Below are positions 49,866-58,952 of a stretch of 64,000 nucleotides of DNA, piece after piece. Within the stretch, counting starts at the first letter, position 1, and every line of letters starts with the position of its first letter. Source of the stretch: Bdellovibrionales bacterium (lineage in GTDB: Bacteria; Bdellovibrionota; Bdellovibrionia; Bdellovibrionales; UBA1609); assembly GCA_019637855.1 (NCBI GenBank), contig JAHBUX010000003.1:1-64000 (forward strand), written 5' to 3'. The notes beneath the pieces are model-generated. The model worked only from the letters and a program-made list of their open reading frames with translations, did not search any database and was not told the DNA's origin. The position numbers and the translations under genes are program-made.

Positions 49866-51752
49866 CTACTGCGCATTTAATGACAAAGAGCCTTTGAGCG
49901 GTTCGACCAGAATGCCCGTACGATAGAAGCAGCGCTTCGTCTCCGCCTGCAAGCGCTTAAAAGCCGGAGTGCGGAACTCCTCTTTCCTTATATAAGGCTT
50001 TTTCAAGTCCACTTGCTGAGAAACCAGGACATCGCGGCCCTCAGACTTCACCACGCGTTCAAGCGTCATCCACTCGGAGTCGACACGGCAGGTGGCGGGA
50101 ACCTCTTGCACCAAGCGCGTGTCCTTCAAACGGCGAACGCCCTTGAAAGAGTATGGCTCTTGCGAAAGTTTCAAATCGCTCTCACGGTCTTCGGTCTCAT
50201 AAAAGGGACCGTTTAAAAAACCATCGGGAATAACAAAAAAGGATCCTTTGCCGGCGCTAAAGGTCACCCGTCCCGAATCGTAGTCGAGCACAATCGGCAT
50301 ATCGGCAATCGCCCGACCTGTCTTGGGCTCCTTGACGTACTTAAACGACTTCACTTCCAATCCTTCACTGAAATAATCGAGTGTGTTGGAAAGCACCGCT
50401 GAACGTGAGCTGAGCATAAGCTCATTGGCGATATTGTGCGAAGCTAGATTTTTGAGCGTTGCATTCACGCGTACCGCGACTTCATCATCTGATTTAAAGC
50501 GATATTCGTAGTCATGCACATGTTGAAAGTCGTCTGGCGTTGAAGGCGGCGTGCGGTCGAAGTAGGCGCCTTTAGGATCTAAGATCCAAGCCGGGCGACC
50601 GGCAATATCCGGAAACGGCTTCAGTGACGACACCGGGTTGGTAGGGTCCAGCCAAAAGGTTTTTCCGTCTGCAAGCTTCACCTGCACAATCGCATGATTG
50701 AAGCGATTGACCGCCGGCAAAGCGTAGTCGGGCTCATGGCCGTAGGGGTTGTCGCCCCGCCGGATCAGCGCCACGTTGGCGGGGATTTTCATCGCCCGCA
50801 GCATAGCCGTCAGCAAAGAAGAGAGATCTTTGCAATCGCCATAGCGGGACTTTTCAATCTCATTTAAGGGGCGCGGAACGATGCCGCCGTTGTGCCTACG
50901 CCAGTCGCCGAAGTAGCGGAAGTCACGCGACATGCGCTCCATCAATGCCAAGATCTGCTCTTCCGGAGTTTTCTTCTTAGCCGCTTCCTTCATCCATCCG
51001 GCCAGTTTCACCGGCACGCCCGAAGCCTGAATTTTGTCGAAGTCGCTATTCACAACTGACATAAATTTAGGCCAGTCTTTTTCGGTCGAAATCCATAGGT
51101 AGGTGTTGCCGCCTGGATGGAAGTACGCATCTTTCTCCGCATGAACCCAACCTGGAATTTCGCGCTTGTTGGAGGCTTCGAGATGCATTTTGTCTTTTTG
51201 CTTCACGCTCACCAATCCCCGCGGATCACTGAGATCGTAAAACAACGGTCGCTCCGAAACGATGTTCAATTTAAACGCCTCAACCCAAACGCCTGGACCC
51301 AAGGTCAACACATCCGACCAGCGATCTTCGATGATCGGTTTGCTGGTGCTCATGCGGTACTTGATAAAAAGACGCGAGCCGATCTGCACCTGTGGAAACA
51401 CCACGGAGCGCACCTTCATCGCGTCGTAGTCGCGCGCCTCACCCTTGTCGCGATCTTCGATCGCAGAAGCTTCTACGTCAGTGCGCGTTTTGCCATTCAA
51501 CGTGTAGGCCTCAAGCACATCCACTTTGTCGGTCATGGAATTGTATTCGATGGTGAACTGGCTGGCCGAAGTCTTGGCATCTTCCGATTGCACACGCACC
51601 GAATAATCTATGACTTGAGACCAGGCGCCGTTCTTTTTCACGTCGTAGGAGACGTTGAATTTCTCAATCACGCTGCCCGCTTCTTTTTTGCTCATCCATC
51701 GGGCTTCCGATACGTGCGCCCATAGGAGCAGGATCACTAAAAATCTGGTCAT
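49866..51752 (-). CDS. Exported DUF3857/transglutaminase-like protein
   Basis: 628 residues with a signal peptide, an N-terminal DUF3857 beta domain (~25-220), and a transglutaminase-like core: the nucleophile Cys in RYGDCKDLSSLL (~310), the His in RFNHAIVQV (~355) and the Asp in WLDPTNP (~370). The C-terminal third is a further beta domain. Proteins of this plan are common in predatory and gliding bacteria; a protease or cross-linking role in the periplasm is plausible but unproven. Confidence 0.85.
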   Translation of the reverse strand: MTRFLVILLLWAHVSEARWMSKKEAGSVIEKFNVSYDVKKNGAWSQVIDYSVRVQSEDAKTSASQFTIEYNSMTDKVDVLEAYTLNGKTRTDVEASAIEDRDKGEARDYDAMKVRSVVFPQVQIGSRLFIKYRMSTSKPIIEDRWSDVLTLGPGVWVEAFKLNIVSERPLFYDLSDPRGLVSVKQKDKMHLEASNKREIPGWVHAEKDAYFHPGGNTYLWISTEKDWPKFMSVVNSDFDKIQASGVPVKLAGWMKEAAKKKTPEEQILALMERMSRDFRYFGDWRRHNGGIVPRPLNEIEKSRYGDCKDLSSLLTAMLRAMKIPANVALIRRGDNPYGHEPDYALPAVNRFNHAIVQVKLADGKTFWLDPTNPVSSLKPFPDIAGRPAWILDPKGAYFDRTPPSTPDDFQHVHDYEYRFKSDDEVAVRVNATLKNLASHNIANELMLSSRSAVLSNTLDYFSEGLEVKSFKYVKEPKTGRAIADMPIVLDYDSGRVTFSAGKGSFFVIPDGFLNGPFYETEDRESDLKLSQEPYSFKGVRRLKDTRLVQEVPATCRVDSEWMTLERVVKSEGRDVLVSQQVDLKKPYIRKEEFRTPAFKRLQAETKRCFYRTGILVEPLKGSLSLNAQ

Positions 51753-51892
51753 GGTGAATTCTCCAAGGAGCCCTCATAGTATGGCGAGCTAGCCTTTTTG
51801 GGTAGGCTGGAACAGCACCATGGTCCAGCCGCAGCACTTGTTCTGGCGAGAAAGGTTCATTCGCAAAAGGCTTTGGCCGATAATGTAAGTAG

Positions 51893-53305
51893 ATGAAAAA
51901 AGTCATCTTTGACAACATCCACGGCTACATCACGCTCAACCGTGTCGAAACGCGGATCCTTGAAACTCTGTATTACCAACGCCTGCGCTGGATTCGTCAG
52001 CTGGGATTTAGCTTCTACATTTTCCCCGGCGCCACTCACACCCGTCACGCTCACGCACTAGGCGTGAGCCACGTAATGGATCGCATTTTGCGTAGCCTGG
52101 GCTTGGCTGCGTCTGACGAAAAGTTTTTCGACCCCAAAGCACGCGACGAACGCACAACGTTTCATCGCATGATGCGTTTGGCGGCTATGCTGCACGACAT
52201 CGGCACCTTTCCGTTTTCGCACTCAGTAGAGATGGCCTACATCAACCACTGGCGGGCGCAAAACCAAATGGGCAAACCGAAGTACGTGGCCAATCATGAA
52301 GTCTTGGGTTCGCATATTATTCTGAACACAGACTTCGATGGCGGCATCACGCGCATTTTGCGTGAAGAGGGTATCGACCCGGTCGAGTTGTCTAAGATTA
52401 TCGCCGGCAAGAGTGAAAACCTGCTCGCCAATCAGCTGATGCACGCCGATGTGGACGCGGATCGCATGGATTATTTGATCCGCGACGCCCATCACACCGG
52501 CGTTAAAATGGGATTGTTTGACCTAGACTTTTTGATCCGCGCGCTTCGCCTGCACACGCAGAACGGCCAACAGATGCTATGTATTCATGAAGACGGCATC
52601 AACGTGGTCGACTCATTTCTTGTCTCGCGCTACTTCTGGTATTCGCAGATCATTCACGAAGGTACCGGATATAAGTTTGATTTGTTGGCGGCCAAGATCG
52701 GCGAGTACTTCTTAGAGAATAAGCTCTCCGCTTCTTTTGATACGTTGATTGAGAAAGTTAGTCTAAATCCCTACGAGTATTTCACCTTCAACGATTCGTA
52801 CTTTATGGCCAAGCTGCACGAATACTTGGCCGGTCGTGCTCGTCATCCAATGATTGGCGAATTGAGTGAAATGCTCGCTCGCCGCATGCCGCCCGCTCAG
52901 ATTCGCGTGGCGCCGGTGAAACCGACGGTGATTGTGGATGAAGAGCATCGCAAACGTCTGGTGCGCGAGTGCCAGAAGGCCGTGGATTGGCTGAAGGAAG
53001 AGCTGCGCGCCATCGACAAGAACGCCTGGATGATCGACGACATCCCCCACCGCGACGTGATGTTCACCAAGTCCATCGAGTCTTTGAAAAAGGACAAGAA
53101 CGGCCCGGTGCTCTCACGCGATTCGGTGAAGGTGCTGACCCGTCACAACGAGCTGAAGCTATTGATCGACGTGTCGCAGTCACTGATGAAGATTCTGAGC
53201 CAGTATCGCAATTTTATCCCGCGCATCTATGTCAGCCCCGAGTCCTATGACAAGCTGGAGAAGCATGGCGTGTTGGAGAAAATGCGCCAGATGAAATGGG
53301 ATTAA
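51893..53305 (+). CDS. HD-domain phosphohydrolase (dNTPase-like)
   Basis: 470 residues of the SAMHD1/dGTPase-like HD family. The metal ligands are in HTRHAHALGVSHVMDRIL (~45-62), LHDIGTFPFSHSVE (~100-113), and a later ADVDADRMDYLIRD (~183-196). Such enzymes hydrolyse dNTPs, sometimes as phage defence. The C-terminal ~150 residues are helical and basic. Its TAA overlaps by one base the likely non-AUG start of the next gene. Confidence 0.88.
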   Translation: MKKVIFDNIHGYITLNRVETRILETLYYQRLRWIRQLGFSFYIFPGATHTRHAHALGVSHVMDRILRSLGLAASDEKFFDPKARDERTTFHRMMRLAAMLHDIGTFPFSHSVEMAYINHWRAQNQMGKPKYVANHEVLGSHIILNTDFDGGITRILREEGIDPVELSKIIAGKSENLLANQLMHADVDADRMDYLIRDAHHTGVKMGLFDLDFLIRALRLHTQNGQQMLCIHEDGINVVDSFLVSRYFWYSQIIHEGTGYKFDLLAAKIGEYFLENKLSASFDTLIEKVSLNPYEYFTFNDSYFMAKLHEYLAGRARHPMIGELSEMLARRMPPAQIRVAPVKPTVIVDEEHRKRLVRECQKAVDWLKEELRAIDKNAWMIDDIPHRDVMFTKSIESLKKDKNGPVLSRDSVKVLTRHNELKLLIDVSQSLMKILSQYRNFIPRIYVSPESYDKLEKHGVLEKMRQMKWD

Positions 53306-53753
53306 ATCCGCCTTCAATTCACTGAAGTATGCTAAACAGTTAGAAGAGGCCGGTTTTACTCGTGTGCAGGCGGAAACGCACATGATGATTATTACCGAAG
53401 TTATGGAAACTCACTTTGCGACTAAACAAGATTTGAAAGATACCGAAAGTCTTCTTCGTCAGGACTTGAAAGACGTAGAATCCGTTCTTCGTCAGGATAT
53501 AACTGCATTGAAGCACGACATGAAGGCGACGGAGGCCTCCCTGCGCCACGAAATTAGCTCTCTACGTCACGAAATCAAAGAAATCGACGTTTCATTACGC
53601 CAAGACATAAAGGGAACTGACATCTCTCTACGCCAAGAGATTAGAGAGTTATCCCACAAAATCGTTCAATCCGAATATCGAATGACTGTGCGCTTGGGAA
53701 CGATTGTCGCCGTATCTGTGAGTGCTCTCGGCGTGATTATTAAGCTTTTCTAG
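53301..53753 (+). CDS. DUF1640-type coiled-coil protein with non-canonical start
   Basis: About 150 residues. The family N-terminus (FNSLKYAKQLEEAGFTRVQAE) is readable in this frame, then repeated L-R-Q-D-I/L-R-H-E-I heptads form a long coiled coil, and the protein ends in one membrane helix (IVAVSVSALGVIIKLF). This is the CCDC90/MCUR1-like DUF1640 architecture. The frame has no ATG, GTG or TTG before the conserved part: possible starts are ATT 53301 or CTG 53322, whereas GTG 53364 would cut the domain. Neighbouring HD gene ends at 53305. Frameshift in the data is the alternative. Confidence 0.65.
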   Translation: MKSAFNSLKYAKQLEEAGFTRVQAETHMMIITEVMETHFATKQDLKDTESLLRQDLKDVESVLRQDITALKHDMKATEASLRHEISSLRHEIKEIDVSLRQDIKGTDISLRQEIRELSHKIVQSEYRMTVRLGTIVAVSVSALGVIIKLF

Positions 53754-53902
53754 CTGTTCACAAGCGTAGGCCAGCTTAAATCAAACCAGCCAAAAATCAA
53801 TCTACTACATATATAAGAAGTTGATTTTACTTATTATTTTACACATATCTAGTGGTCTAAAATACTTTACATTCAAAGAGAAATGTCCGATAATTAAAGA
53901 GT

Positions 53903-54568
53903 ATGAAACCAGCATATCTCCTAACCTTAAAAAAGCAGGCTGAAAAAACGGGCCTAAGAGAATTGGCGAAAAAGACGGTCTCACGCCAATCTCTCTACAA
54001 CCTTTTTCAAAACAAAGATGTCCGCCTGTCCACTTTGAAGTCTGTGGCAAAGCATTTGGGATACGACTTAAACGTTGAGCTCACTCCCAGGAGAACACTG
54101 GATACGAAACATCTCCATTCGGCACTTCGAAAGCTCGGTGCTCCCCTCTATGACAATGAGGTGACCGATTTCTCATTGGAGCAAGTGGTTGCCTGGGGTT
54201 TGAAAGCAGCGCTCAAAGACAAGACCGTTGCCGATGTGCTCCCCTATGTTTTGGCCATGAATGCGGCTGATCTCGACATGCTTACGCTCCTGCAATATCT
54301 GCGAGAAGACCAACAGCGGCAGCTATTGGGATATTTTTCTGACTTAGCAAATCAGTTTGCTCCAAATGCAAAACTGAACCTTCTCGTCGACCTTTTGGAC
54401 AGACAATTTCCCGTAACTGATCTAACGGGAAAAGCGCATGGCAAATTTGCCGAAAGATATTTCCTGAGTTTGAAGAATGCCACAGCACAAAAATGGAACG
54501 TCCGAACATTCAGCACGACAGAAAATTTGCTAGAAAGATATAGAAAATGGCAGCGGCTGAATACCTGA
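53903..54568 (+). CDS. HTH protein, putative antitoxin or regulator
   Basis: 221 residues. The N-terminal ~60 residues look like an XRE-type helix-turn-helix (LRELAKKTVSRQSLYNLFQNKDVRLSTLKSVAKHLG), followed by a helical domain rich in Leu with D-F-S-L-E-Q-V-V-A-W-G-L. The gene starts in AT-rich DNA and overlaps the nucleotidyltransferase by 22 bp, the usual layout of a two-gene toxin-antitoxin unit with the DNA-binding partner first. The C-terminal domain is unfamiliar. Confidence 0.7.
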   Translation: MKPAYLLTLKKQAEKTGLRELAKKTVSRQSLYNLFQNKDVRLSTLKSVAKHLGYDLNVELTPRRTLDTKHLHSALRKLGAPLYDNEVTDFSLEQVVAWGLKAALKDKTVADVLPYVLAMNAADLDMLTLLQYLREDQQRQLLGYFSDLANQFAPNAKLNLLVDLLDRQFPVTDLTGKAHGKFAERYFLSLKNATAQKWNVRTFSTTENLLERYRKWQRLNT

Positions 54569-55119
54569 GGCGGCAACTCGAAAAATTTCTCTTGGCGCTG
54601 GATTCAGTTCTGGACGAAGAAGCTTCTGTGATCGTCATCGGAGGTACTGCCGTCATTCTTGGCTATGGAATTGAACGGGGTACCACGGATATTGACTGGT
54701 GGATGTCCGCCTCAAAAGAGTTGCAGGAAAAGTGGAAGGTCGCCGTCGAGAAGTCCGGAGTTTCTGTAAAATTAGATACGGCAGGAGTTGCACAAGGTCC
54801 CGAAGACTTCGAATCGCGACTCAAACGTCTATCGAGTCCCAAGCTCGAAAAGCTTAAAATTTTTTACCCAGAAGCCCATGACTTAGCAATTATGAAGATC
54901 TGTCGAAACATGGACGTCGACGCCGAGGACATCGATGCACTTCATGCCTCCGTGCAGCTCGACTCTCAAATATTGCTTAAGCGTTTTCTCGAAGAGTTGA
55001 CATACATTGGTTCACAAAACGACATCGACTTAAAATATCTTCTAACTATCGAAAGACTGTTTGGCGAAGCTATCGCGGATTCTCACCAAACAACCCTTAA
55101 AAAACGACGAGCACGCTAG
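54547..55119 (+). CDS. DUF6036-type nucleotidyltransferase, putative toxin
   Basis: 190 residues. The nucleotidyltransferase signature is [21 protein letters not shown]: a Gly pair followed 14 residues later by the D-x-D metal site (~32-53). [22 protein letters not shown] (~115-136) is the second conserved block of DUF6036-like proteins, related to AbiEii/MenT toxins, which modify tRNA or nucleotides. It is coupled to the HTH gene and ends 4 bp inside the convergent B12-protein gene. Toxicity is inferred from layout. Confidence 0.75.
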   Translation: MAAAEYLRRQLEKFLLALDSVLDEEASVIVIGGTAVILGYGIERGTTDIDWWMSASKELQEKWKVAVEKSGVSVKLDTAGVAQGPEDFESRLKRLSSPKLEKLKIFYPEAHDLAIMKICRNMDVDAEDIDALHASVQLDSQILLKRFLEELTYIGSQNDIDLKYLLTIERLFGEAIADSHQTTLKKRRAR

Positions 55120-55508
55120 CGGCCCACAACCCGATGAATTTCCGTGACGATGTCCTTCATCGCTGTGCCTGGCCCAAAGACCGCAGCCACCCCTGAAGAC
55201 TTTAGAAGCTTCGCATCATCACCTGGGATAATGCCGCCGACGAAAACCGGCGTCGACACTCCCCGCTGTTTGAACAGCTCGAGCACGGCCGTGACTAGCG
55301 GAATATGAGCGCCGCTTAGGATCGACAGACCTACGATGTCCACGTCCTCTTGAATGGCGGCTTCGACCACCATTTGCGGCGTTTGGTGCAGACCTGTGTA
55401 AATGACCTCAAAGCCTGCGTCACGCAGAGCGCGAGCGACCACTTTGGCGCCGCGGTCATGACCGTCCAGTCCGGGTTTGGCTATAAGCACACGAGAGGGA
55501 GTTTGCAT
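55116..55508 (-). CDS. B12-binding domain protein (mutase small subunit-like)
   Basis: 130 residues equal to the cobalamin-binding domain of methylmalonyl-CoA mutase. The DxHxxG motif is [11 protein letters not shown] (~14-24), giving the axial His; SGAHIPLV and GGIIPGDD follow. It stands alone without the large catalytic subunit, as in the small subunits of isobutyryl- or ethylmalonyl-CoA-type mutases, or as a separately coded McmA C-part. The ATG at 55508 is preferred over a TTG at 55547. It is divergent from acyl-CoA dehydrogenase. Confidence 0.88.
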   Translation of the reverse strand: MQTPSRVLIAKPGLDGHDRGAKVVARALRDAGFEVIYTGLHQTPQMVVEAAIQEDVDIVGLSILSGAHIPLVTAVLELFKQRGVSTPVFVGGIIPGDDAKLLKSSGVAAVFGPGTAMKDIVTEIHRVVGR

Positions 55509-55530
55509 TCCGAGAGACTTTAACCTAACA

Positions 55531-55539
55531 ATTATACCA
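55531..55539 (-). promoter_or_regulatory. Extended -10 element before the B12-domain gene
   Basis: The minus strand reads TGGTATAAT, a perfect extended -10 (TGnTATAAT), 23 nt before the ATG at 55508. No good -35 is present, as is normal for extended -10 promoters. Confidence 0.55.
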
Positions 55540-55562
55540 GTCAACAAAGGAGCTTAAGCACC

Positions 55563-56720
55563 ATGAGCGATCTGCGCCCCGCCCTGACCACAATGGCCGA
55601 TGATGAAAACGCTTTCCGCGCCGCGATCCGCGAATTCGCCGAAGGCGAAATCAAGCCGCTGGTCAATAAAATGGACGAAGAAGCCAAGATGGACCCGGGC
55701 CTGATCAAAAAATTCTTCGAGATGGGCCTTATGGGCATCGAGTCGCCCGAGCAGTTCGGCGGCGCCGGCGGTACCTTCACCATGGCGTGTCTTGCGGTGG
55801 AAGAGCTTGGTCGCGTCGACGGCTCGACCAGCGTTTTGGTCGATGTGCAAAACACTTTGGTCACCAATGCCTTTTTGAAGTGGAGCAACGACGCGCAAAA
55901 GAAGAAGTATCTGCCGCGACTAGCCGCTCAAGAGGTTGGTGCCTATGCTCTTTCTGAAAGCGGTAGCGGCTCCGATGCGTTTGCTCTACGCCTGAAGGCC
56001 GAAGAAAAGGGCGATAAGTGGATTTTGAACGGTCACAAACTTTGGATCACCAACGCCAACGAAGCCGGCATTTTTCTCGTGTTCGCCAACACGGATTTCA
56101 GCAAAGGCTATAAGGGTATCACCGGCTTTATCGTCGACAAGAACTTTCCCGGTTTTAAAGTCGGCAAAAAAGAGGACAAACTCGGCATTCGCGCCTCGTC
56201 GACTTGCGAACTCATGTTCGAAAACTGCGAGGTGCCAAAAGAGAATGTGATCGGCGAAGTGGGCAAAGGCTACAAGATCGCCATTGAGACTTTGAACGAA
56301 GGCCGTATCGGTATCGGTGCACAAATGCTCGGTATCGCTCAAGGAGCTTATGAGGCTGCACTGGGCTACGTGAAGCAGCGTGAGCAATTCGGTAAAGCTA
56401 TTGCTCAGTTTCAAGGCGTTCAATTTCAGTTGGCTGAGATGCGTTGCTTGCTGGAGAGCACTCGTCTGCACGTGTACAACGCCGCGCGCTTGAAGGATTC
56501 TGGCAAAGACTTTGTGCAAGATGCGGCGATTGCAAAGCTGGTCGCTTCCCGCAATGCCGAGCGCATTTGCTCGCTAGCGGTGGATCTGTTTGGTGGTAAC
56601 GGTTTCACCAAAGAATATCCGGTGGAGAAATTCTTCCGCGATTGCAAAATCGGCCAGATCTACGAAGGCACCAGCAATATGCAGCTGCAGACCATCGCGA
56701 AAACCGAGCTCGGCGCGTAA
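55563..56720 (+). CDS. Acyl-CoA dehydrogenase
   Basis: 385 residues, a standard short/medium-chain acyl-CoA dehydrogenase; FAD-dependent alpha,beta-oxidation of acyl-CoA. Signature 1 is AYALSESGSGSDAFAL (~127-142) and the C-terminal signature is DLFGGNGFTKEYPVEKFFRDCKIGQIYEGTSN; the catalytic Glu lies in the YEGTSN loop. AAAGGAG precedes the ATG. It shares a divergent promoter region with the B12-domain gene, which suggests branched-chain or odd-chain acyl-CoA breakdown. Confidence 0.94.
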   Translation: MSDLRPALTTMADDENAFRAAIREFAEGEIKPLVNKMDEEAKMDPGLIKKFFEMGLMGIESPEQFGGAGGTFTMACLAVEELGRVDGSTSVLVDVQNTLVTNAFLKWSNDAQKKKYLPRLAAQEVGAYALSESGSGSDAFALRLKAEEKGDKWILNGHKLWITNANEAGIFLVFANTDFSKGYKGITGFIVDKNFPGFKVGKKEDKLGIRASSTCELMFENCEVPKENVIGEVGKGYKIAIETLNEGRIGIGAQMLGIAQGAYEAALGYVKQREQFGKAIAQFQGVQFQLAEMRCLLESTRLHVYNAARLKDSGKDFVQDAAIAKLVASRNAERICSLAVDLFGGNGFTKEYPVEKFFRDCKIGQIYEGTSNMQLQTIAKTELGA

Positions 56721-56856
56721 ATCTAAAGTTTTCAGAACCGGCGCCGAACTGCTTTGCCGCGCCGGAAAACTTCTTCAAAGCTCACCTTTTTGAGCGCTTT
56801 CATTCCTCTTTTCGCCTATTCCAGAAGCTGGACGATCAACAAAAGGGGAATTTTCA

Positions 56857-57297
56857 ATGAAAGCTCTATTTGCACTTATCGCCTTGTCATCGATTTCGCT
56901 GCCGGCCTTCGCCACAGTGGATGCTATGACCAATGTGTACATCGTGACTCAGAACGTTCAAGATCCCGACGACTTTTCGGTTGAACGCGGTCCTGTGATC
57001 GGATGTTACGGTTTGGCTCGTGGTCCGCAATTGGCTCAGTTCACCGCCGAATACAAAGTCACTTCCAACATTGGCTGCGGTGGCCCGGTGATGCAAGAAA
57101 ACATCAACTATTTAACCTGCGCCAAGGTGACCGACGCGATTGAGTCGGACGATTACATGGGTTTCAAAGAGATCACGCTCGACATCTCGAAGTGTGATGC
57201 CAAAAACAACAAAAAGCTGATCACCATGATCCGCACCGCCGCCAAGCGCAACTTCCCGCTAAACAAAGGCGAAGTGAAGCTGAACCTGATCAAGTAA
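56857..57297 (+). CDS. Small exported protein, unknown
   Basis: 146 residues with a signal peptide (ends A-F-A-T) and four cysteines in the mature part that could form two disulphides (~48, ~70, ~87, ~110). Mostly beta with an acidic C-terminal half and a basic end. No family recognised. A purine-rich AAAGGGGA lies upstream. It ends in a clear terminator. Confidence 0.65.
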   Translation: MKALFALIALSSISLPAFATVDAMTNVYIVTQNVQDPDDFSVERGPVIGCYGLARGPQLAQFTAEYKVTSNIGCGGPVMQENINYLTCAKVTDAIESDDYMGFKEITLDISKCDAKNNKKLITMIRTAAKRNFPLNKGEVKLNLIK

Positions 57298-57308
57298 ACT
57301 GGCGCTCT

Positions 57309-57337
57309 AAGAAAGGCACTTGCAACGTGCCTTTCTT
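57309..57337 (+). terminator. Terminator after the exported gene
   Basis: An 11-bp perfect stem (AAGAAAGGCAC/GTGCCTTTCTT) with a 7-nt loop, starting 12 nt after the stop, followed by a short T-rich tail (GCTTT). Confidence 0.7.
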
Positions 57338-57371
57338 GCTTTCCACGGCAGTTTCACCTAACACTGTGTAG

Positions 57372-58946
57372 GTGAATAAAATTCGCGAGTACTTTTCCTA
57401 TCTAGGTTTGCGCAGTCGGTACATCTTTATCGCCATCACGGCGACCATTTTTACGCTACAGACGACGACACTCGTCTACTATGCGTCGCAATCCGTAGAC
57501 TCTCAGCCCATTGTGGCAGCGTTCGACAACGATGCCTCTAACGCCATCAACGTTGCTGGTCGCTCCTACCCCATCGTAGACAATGGCTTTGCTAGCTACG
57601 GTCCGGTGTATTTCCGCATTGCCAACACCTTGTCGTGGGTGCTCCCCGACCTATCCGCGCCAGGCGCACTTCCACATGCAGAAGCGCGTACCAAGACTTG
57701 GAACTTCGCTCTTGTACTCACTTCGATTATTGCCGTTCAAACGCTGAGCCTGGGCCTTGCGTCCCTTCTCACCTCACAGCTCTTTTTAATCTTTTTATTC
57801 GCAGCCGGATTGTCGCGGGTGATGCTCTCTCTTGAGCCTTGGCAAGACATGCTGTTGCGTGCTCACCCCGATCACACACTGACACTGCTAACAGCACTGG
57901 CCACATTTCTAACGATTCGCTACTGGCAACAACCACAGGAGGAGAAGCCTTATCGTACCTCGGCTTGGGCCTGGGGCGTGGCTTTTGCCACTAAGCTCTC
58001 TCTTGTTCTCTACACCCCGTTTATAGTTCTCGGAGTTCTTTGGTCTTCTCGAAGCGTGAAGCGCGCCGCGATCTATGTCGGCCATATGCTAATCGCCTAC
58101 TTTGTGGTCGGATTTATTCAGAACTTCAATGTTCCGCGCACGCTTCGCTTTCTTTCCTATCAATCACAGTACAGCGAATCGGCTACCCTGGGTTCAGTTT
58201 TAGACTGGCTGCAAATTTATGGGCCGCAGGCCCAATATATGCTCGGGTTTGGGCTTTTACTCGTGATTTGGTCTTGGATGGGCGGCTCCAAACAAGAGAG
58301 GCCCACGCCGCGCGTACTCGCTCTATCCGCGGGACTTTTCTTTGGCCCTTTTCTGCTGATCCTTTTGCAGAAGGTGACGACGGTTCATACCCATTACACC
58401 ATTCCCATTCTAGCCACCCAGTTGACGATTTTATTTACTTTAGGTGCACGTAAGGTGAACCAGCTTCCTGAAATCCGCAAATGGGGCCTGGCTCTAGCGG
58501 GCCTTGCTTTGTTCTGCGTTTTTAAAACAACGCCGGATTCCATGGGCGCGTGGCTTCAGTCGCAAGCGAAATGTCGTCCTGAGGCGCGCGAAGTCTACAC
58601 GCGTATCCAAGATCTGCAAGCCAAGGGTTTGTTGATCTATGTCGACCAATACGTACCTGTTTTGGATAAGACGCCCGGATTCTTCTCTACGTGGAAGCCG
58701 AGCAAAGATTTTATTAAAACGCAGGATTTCAAAGTGATGGTTTTGCATATGGGTCGGGCCCAAGCTTACTTGCAACCCAAGGCAGAGAGCTCCAACTACA
58801 TCAAGAATTTCAATCCGGAGATCCAGAAGAGCACCGACTTCTATTCCCTGTTCAATAAACAGGACCGCGTGTCTGATGCGGACATAGGAAGCTGGGAGCG
58901 CACTTACAAGAACGATTGCTCGTGGGAGATTTGGGAGCGAAGATAG
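57372..58946 (+). CDS. Polytopic membrane protein, GT-C-like
   Basis: 524 residues with about ten membrane helices and a C-terminal soluble domain (~395-524). The first loop contains D-N-D-A-S-N and a G-F-A-S-Y-G-P-V-Y block, suggestive of a GT-C-type glycosyltransferase, but the metal-binding D-D/E-E pair is not clear. GTG start with AGGTG near it. The gene leads a methyltransferase (7-bp gap) and a GT2, so a surface-glycan role is likely. Confidence 0.65.
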   Translation: MNKIREYFSYLGLRSRYIFIAITATIFTLQTTTLVYYASQSVDSQPIVAAFDNDASNAINVAGRSYPIVDNGFASYGPVYFRIANTLSWVLPDLSAPGALPHAEARTKTWNFALVLTSIIAVQTLSLGLASLLTSQLFLIFLFAAGLSRVMLSLEPWQDMLLRAHPDHTLTLLTALATFLTIRYWQQPQEEKPYRTSAWAWGVAFATKLSLVLYTPFIVLGVLWSSRSVKRAAIYVGHMLIAYFVVGFIQNFNVPRTLRFLSYQSQYSESATLGSVLDWLQIYGPQAQYMLGFGLLLVIWSWMGGSKQERPTPRVLALSAGLFFGPFLLILLQKVTTVHTHYTIPILATQLTILFTLGARKVNQLPEIRKWGLALAGLALFCVFKTTPDSMGAWLQSQAKCRPEAREVYTRIQDLQAKGLLIYVDQYVPVLDKTPGFFSTWKPSKDFIKTQDFKVMVLHMGRAQAYLQPKAESSNYIKNFNPEIQKSTDFYSLFNKQDRVSDADIGSWERTYKNDCSWEIWERR

Positions 58947-58952
58947 ATCCTA

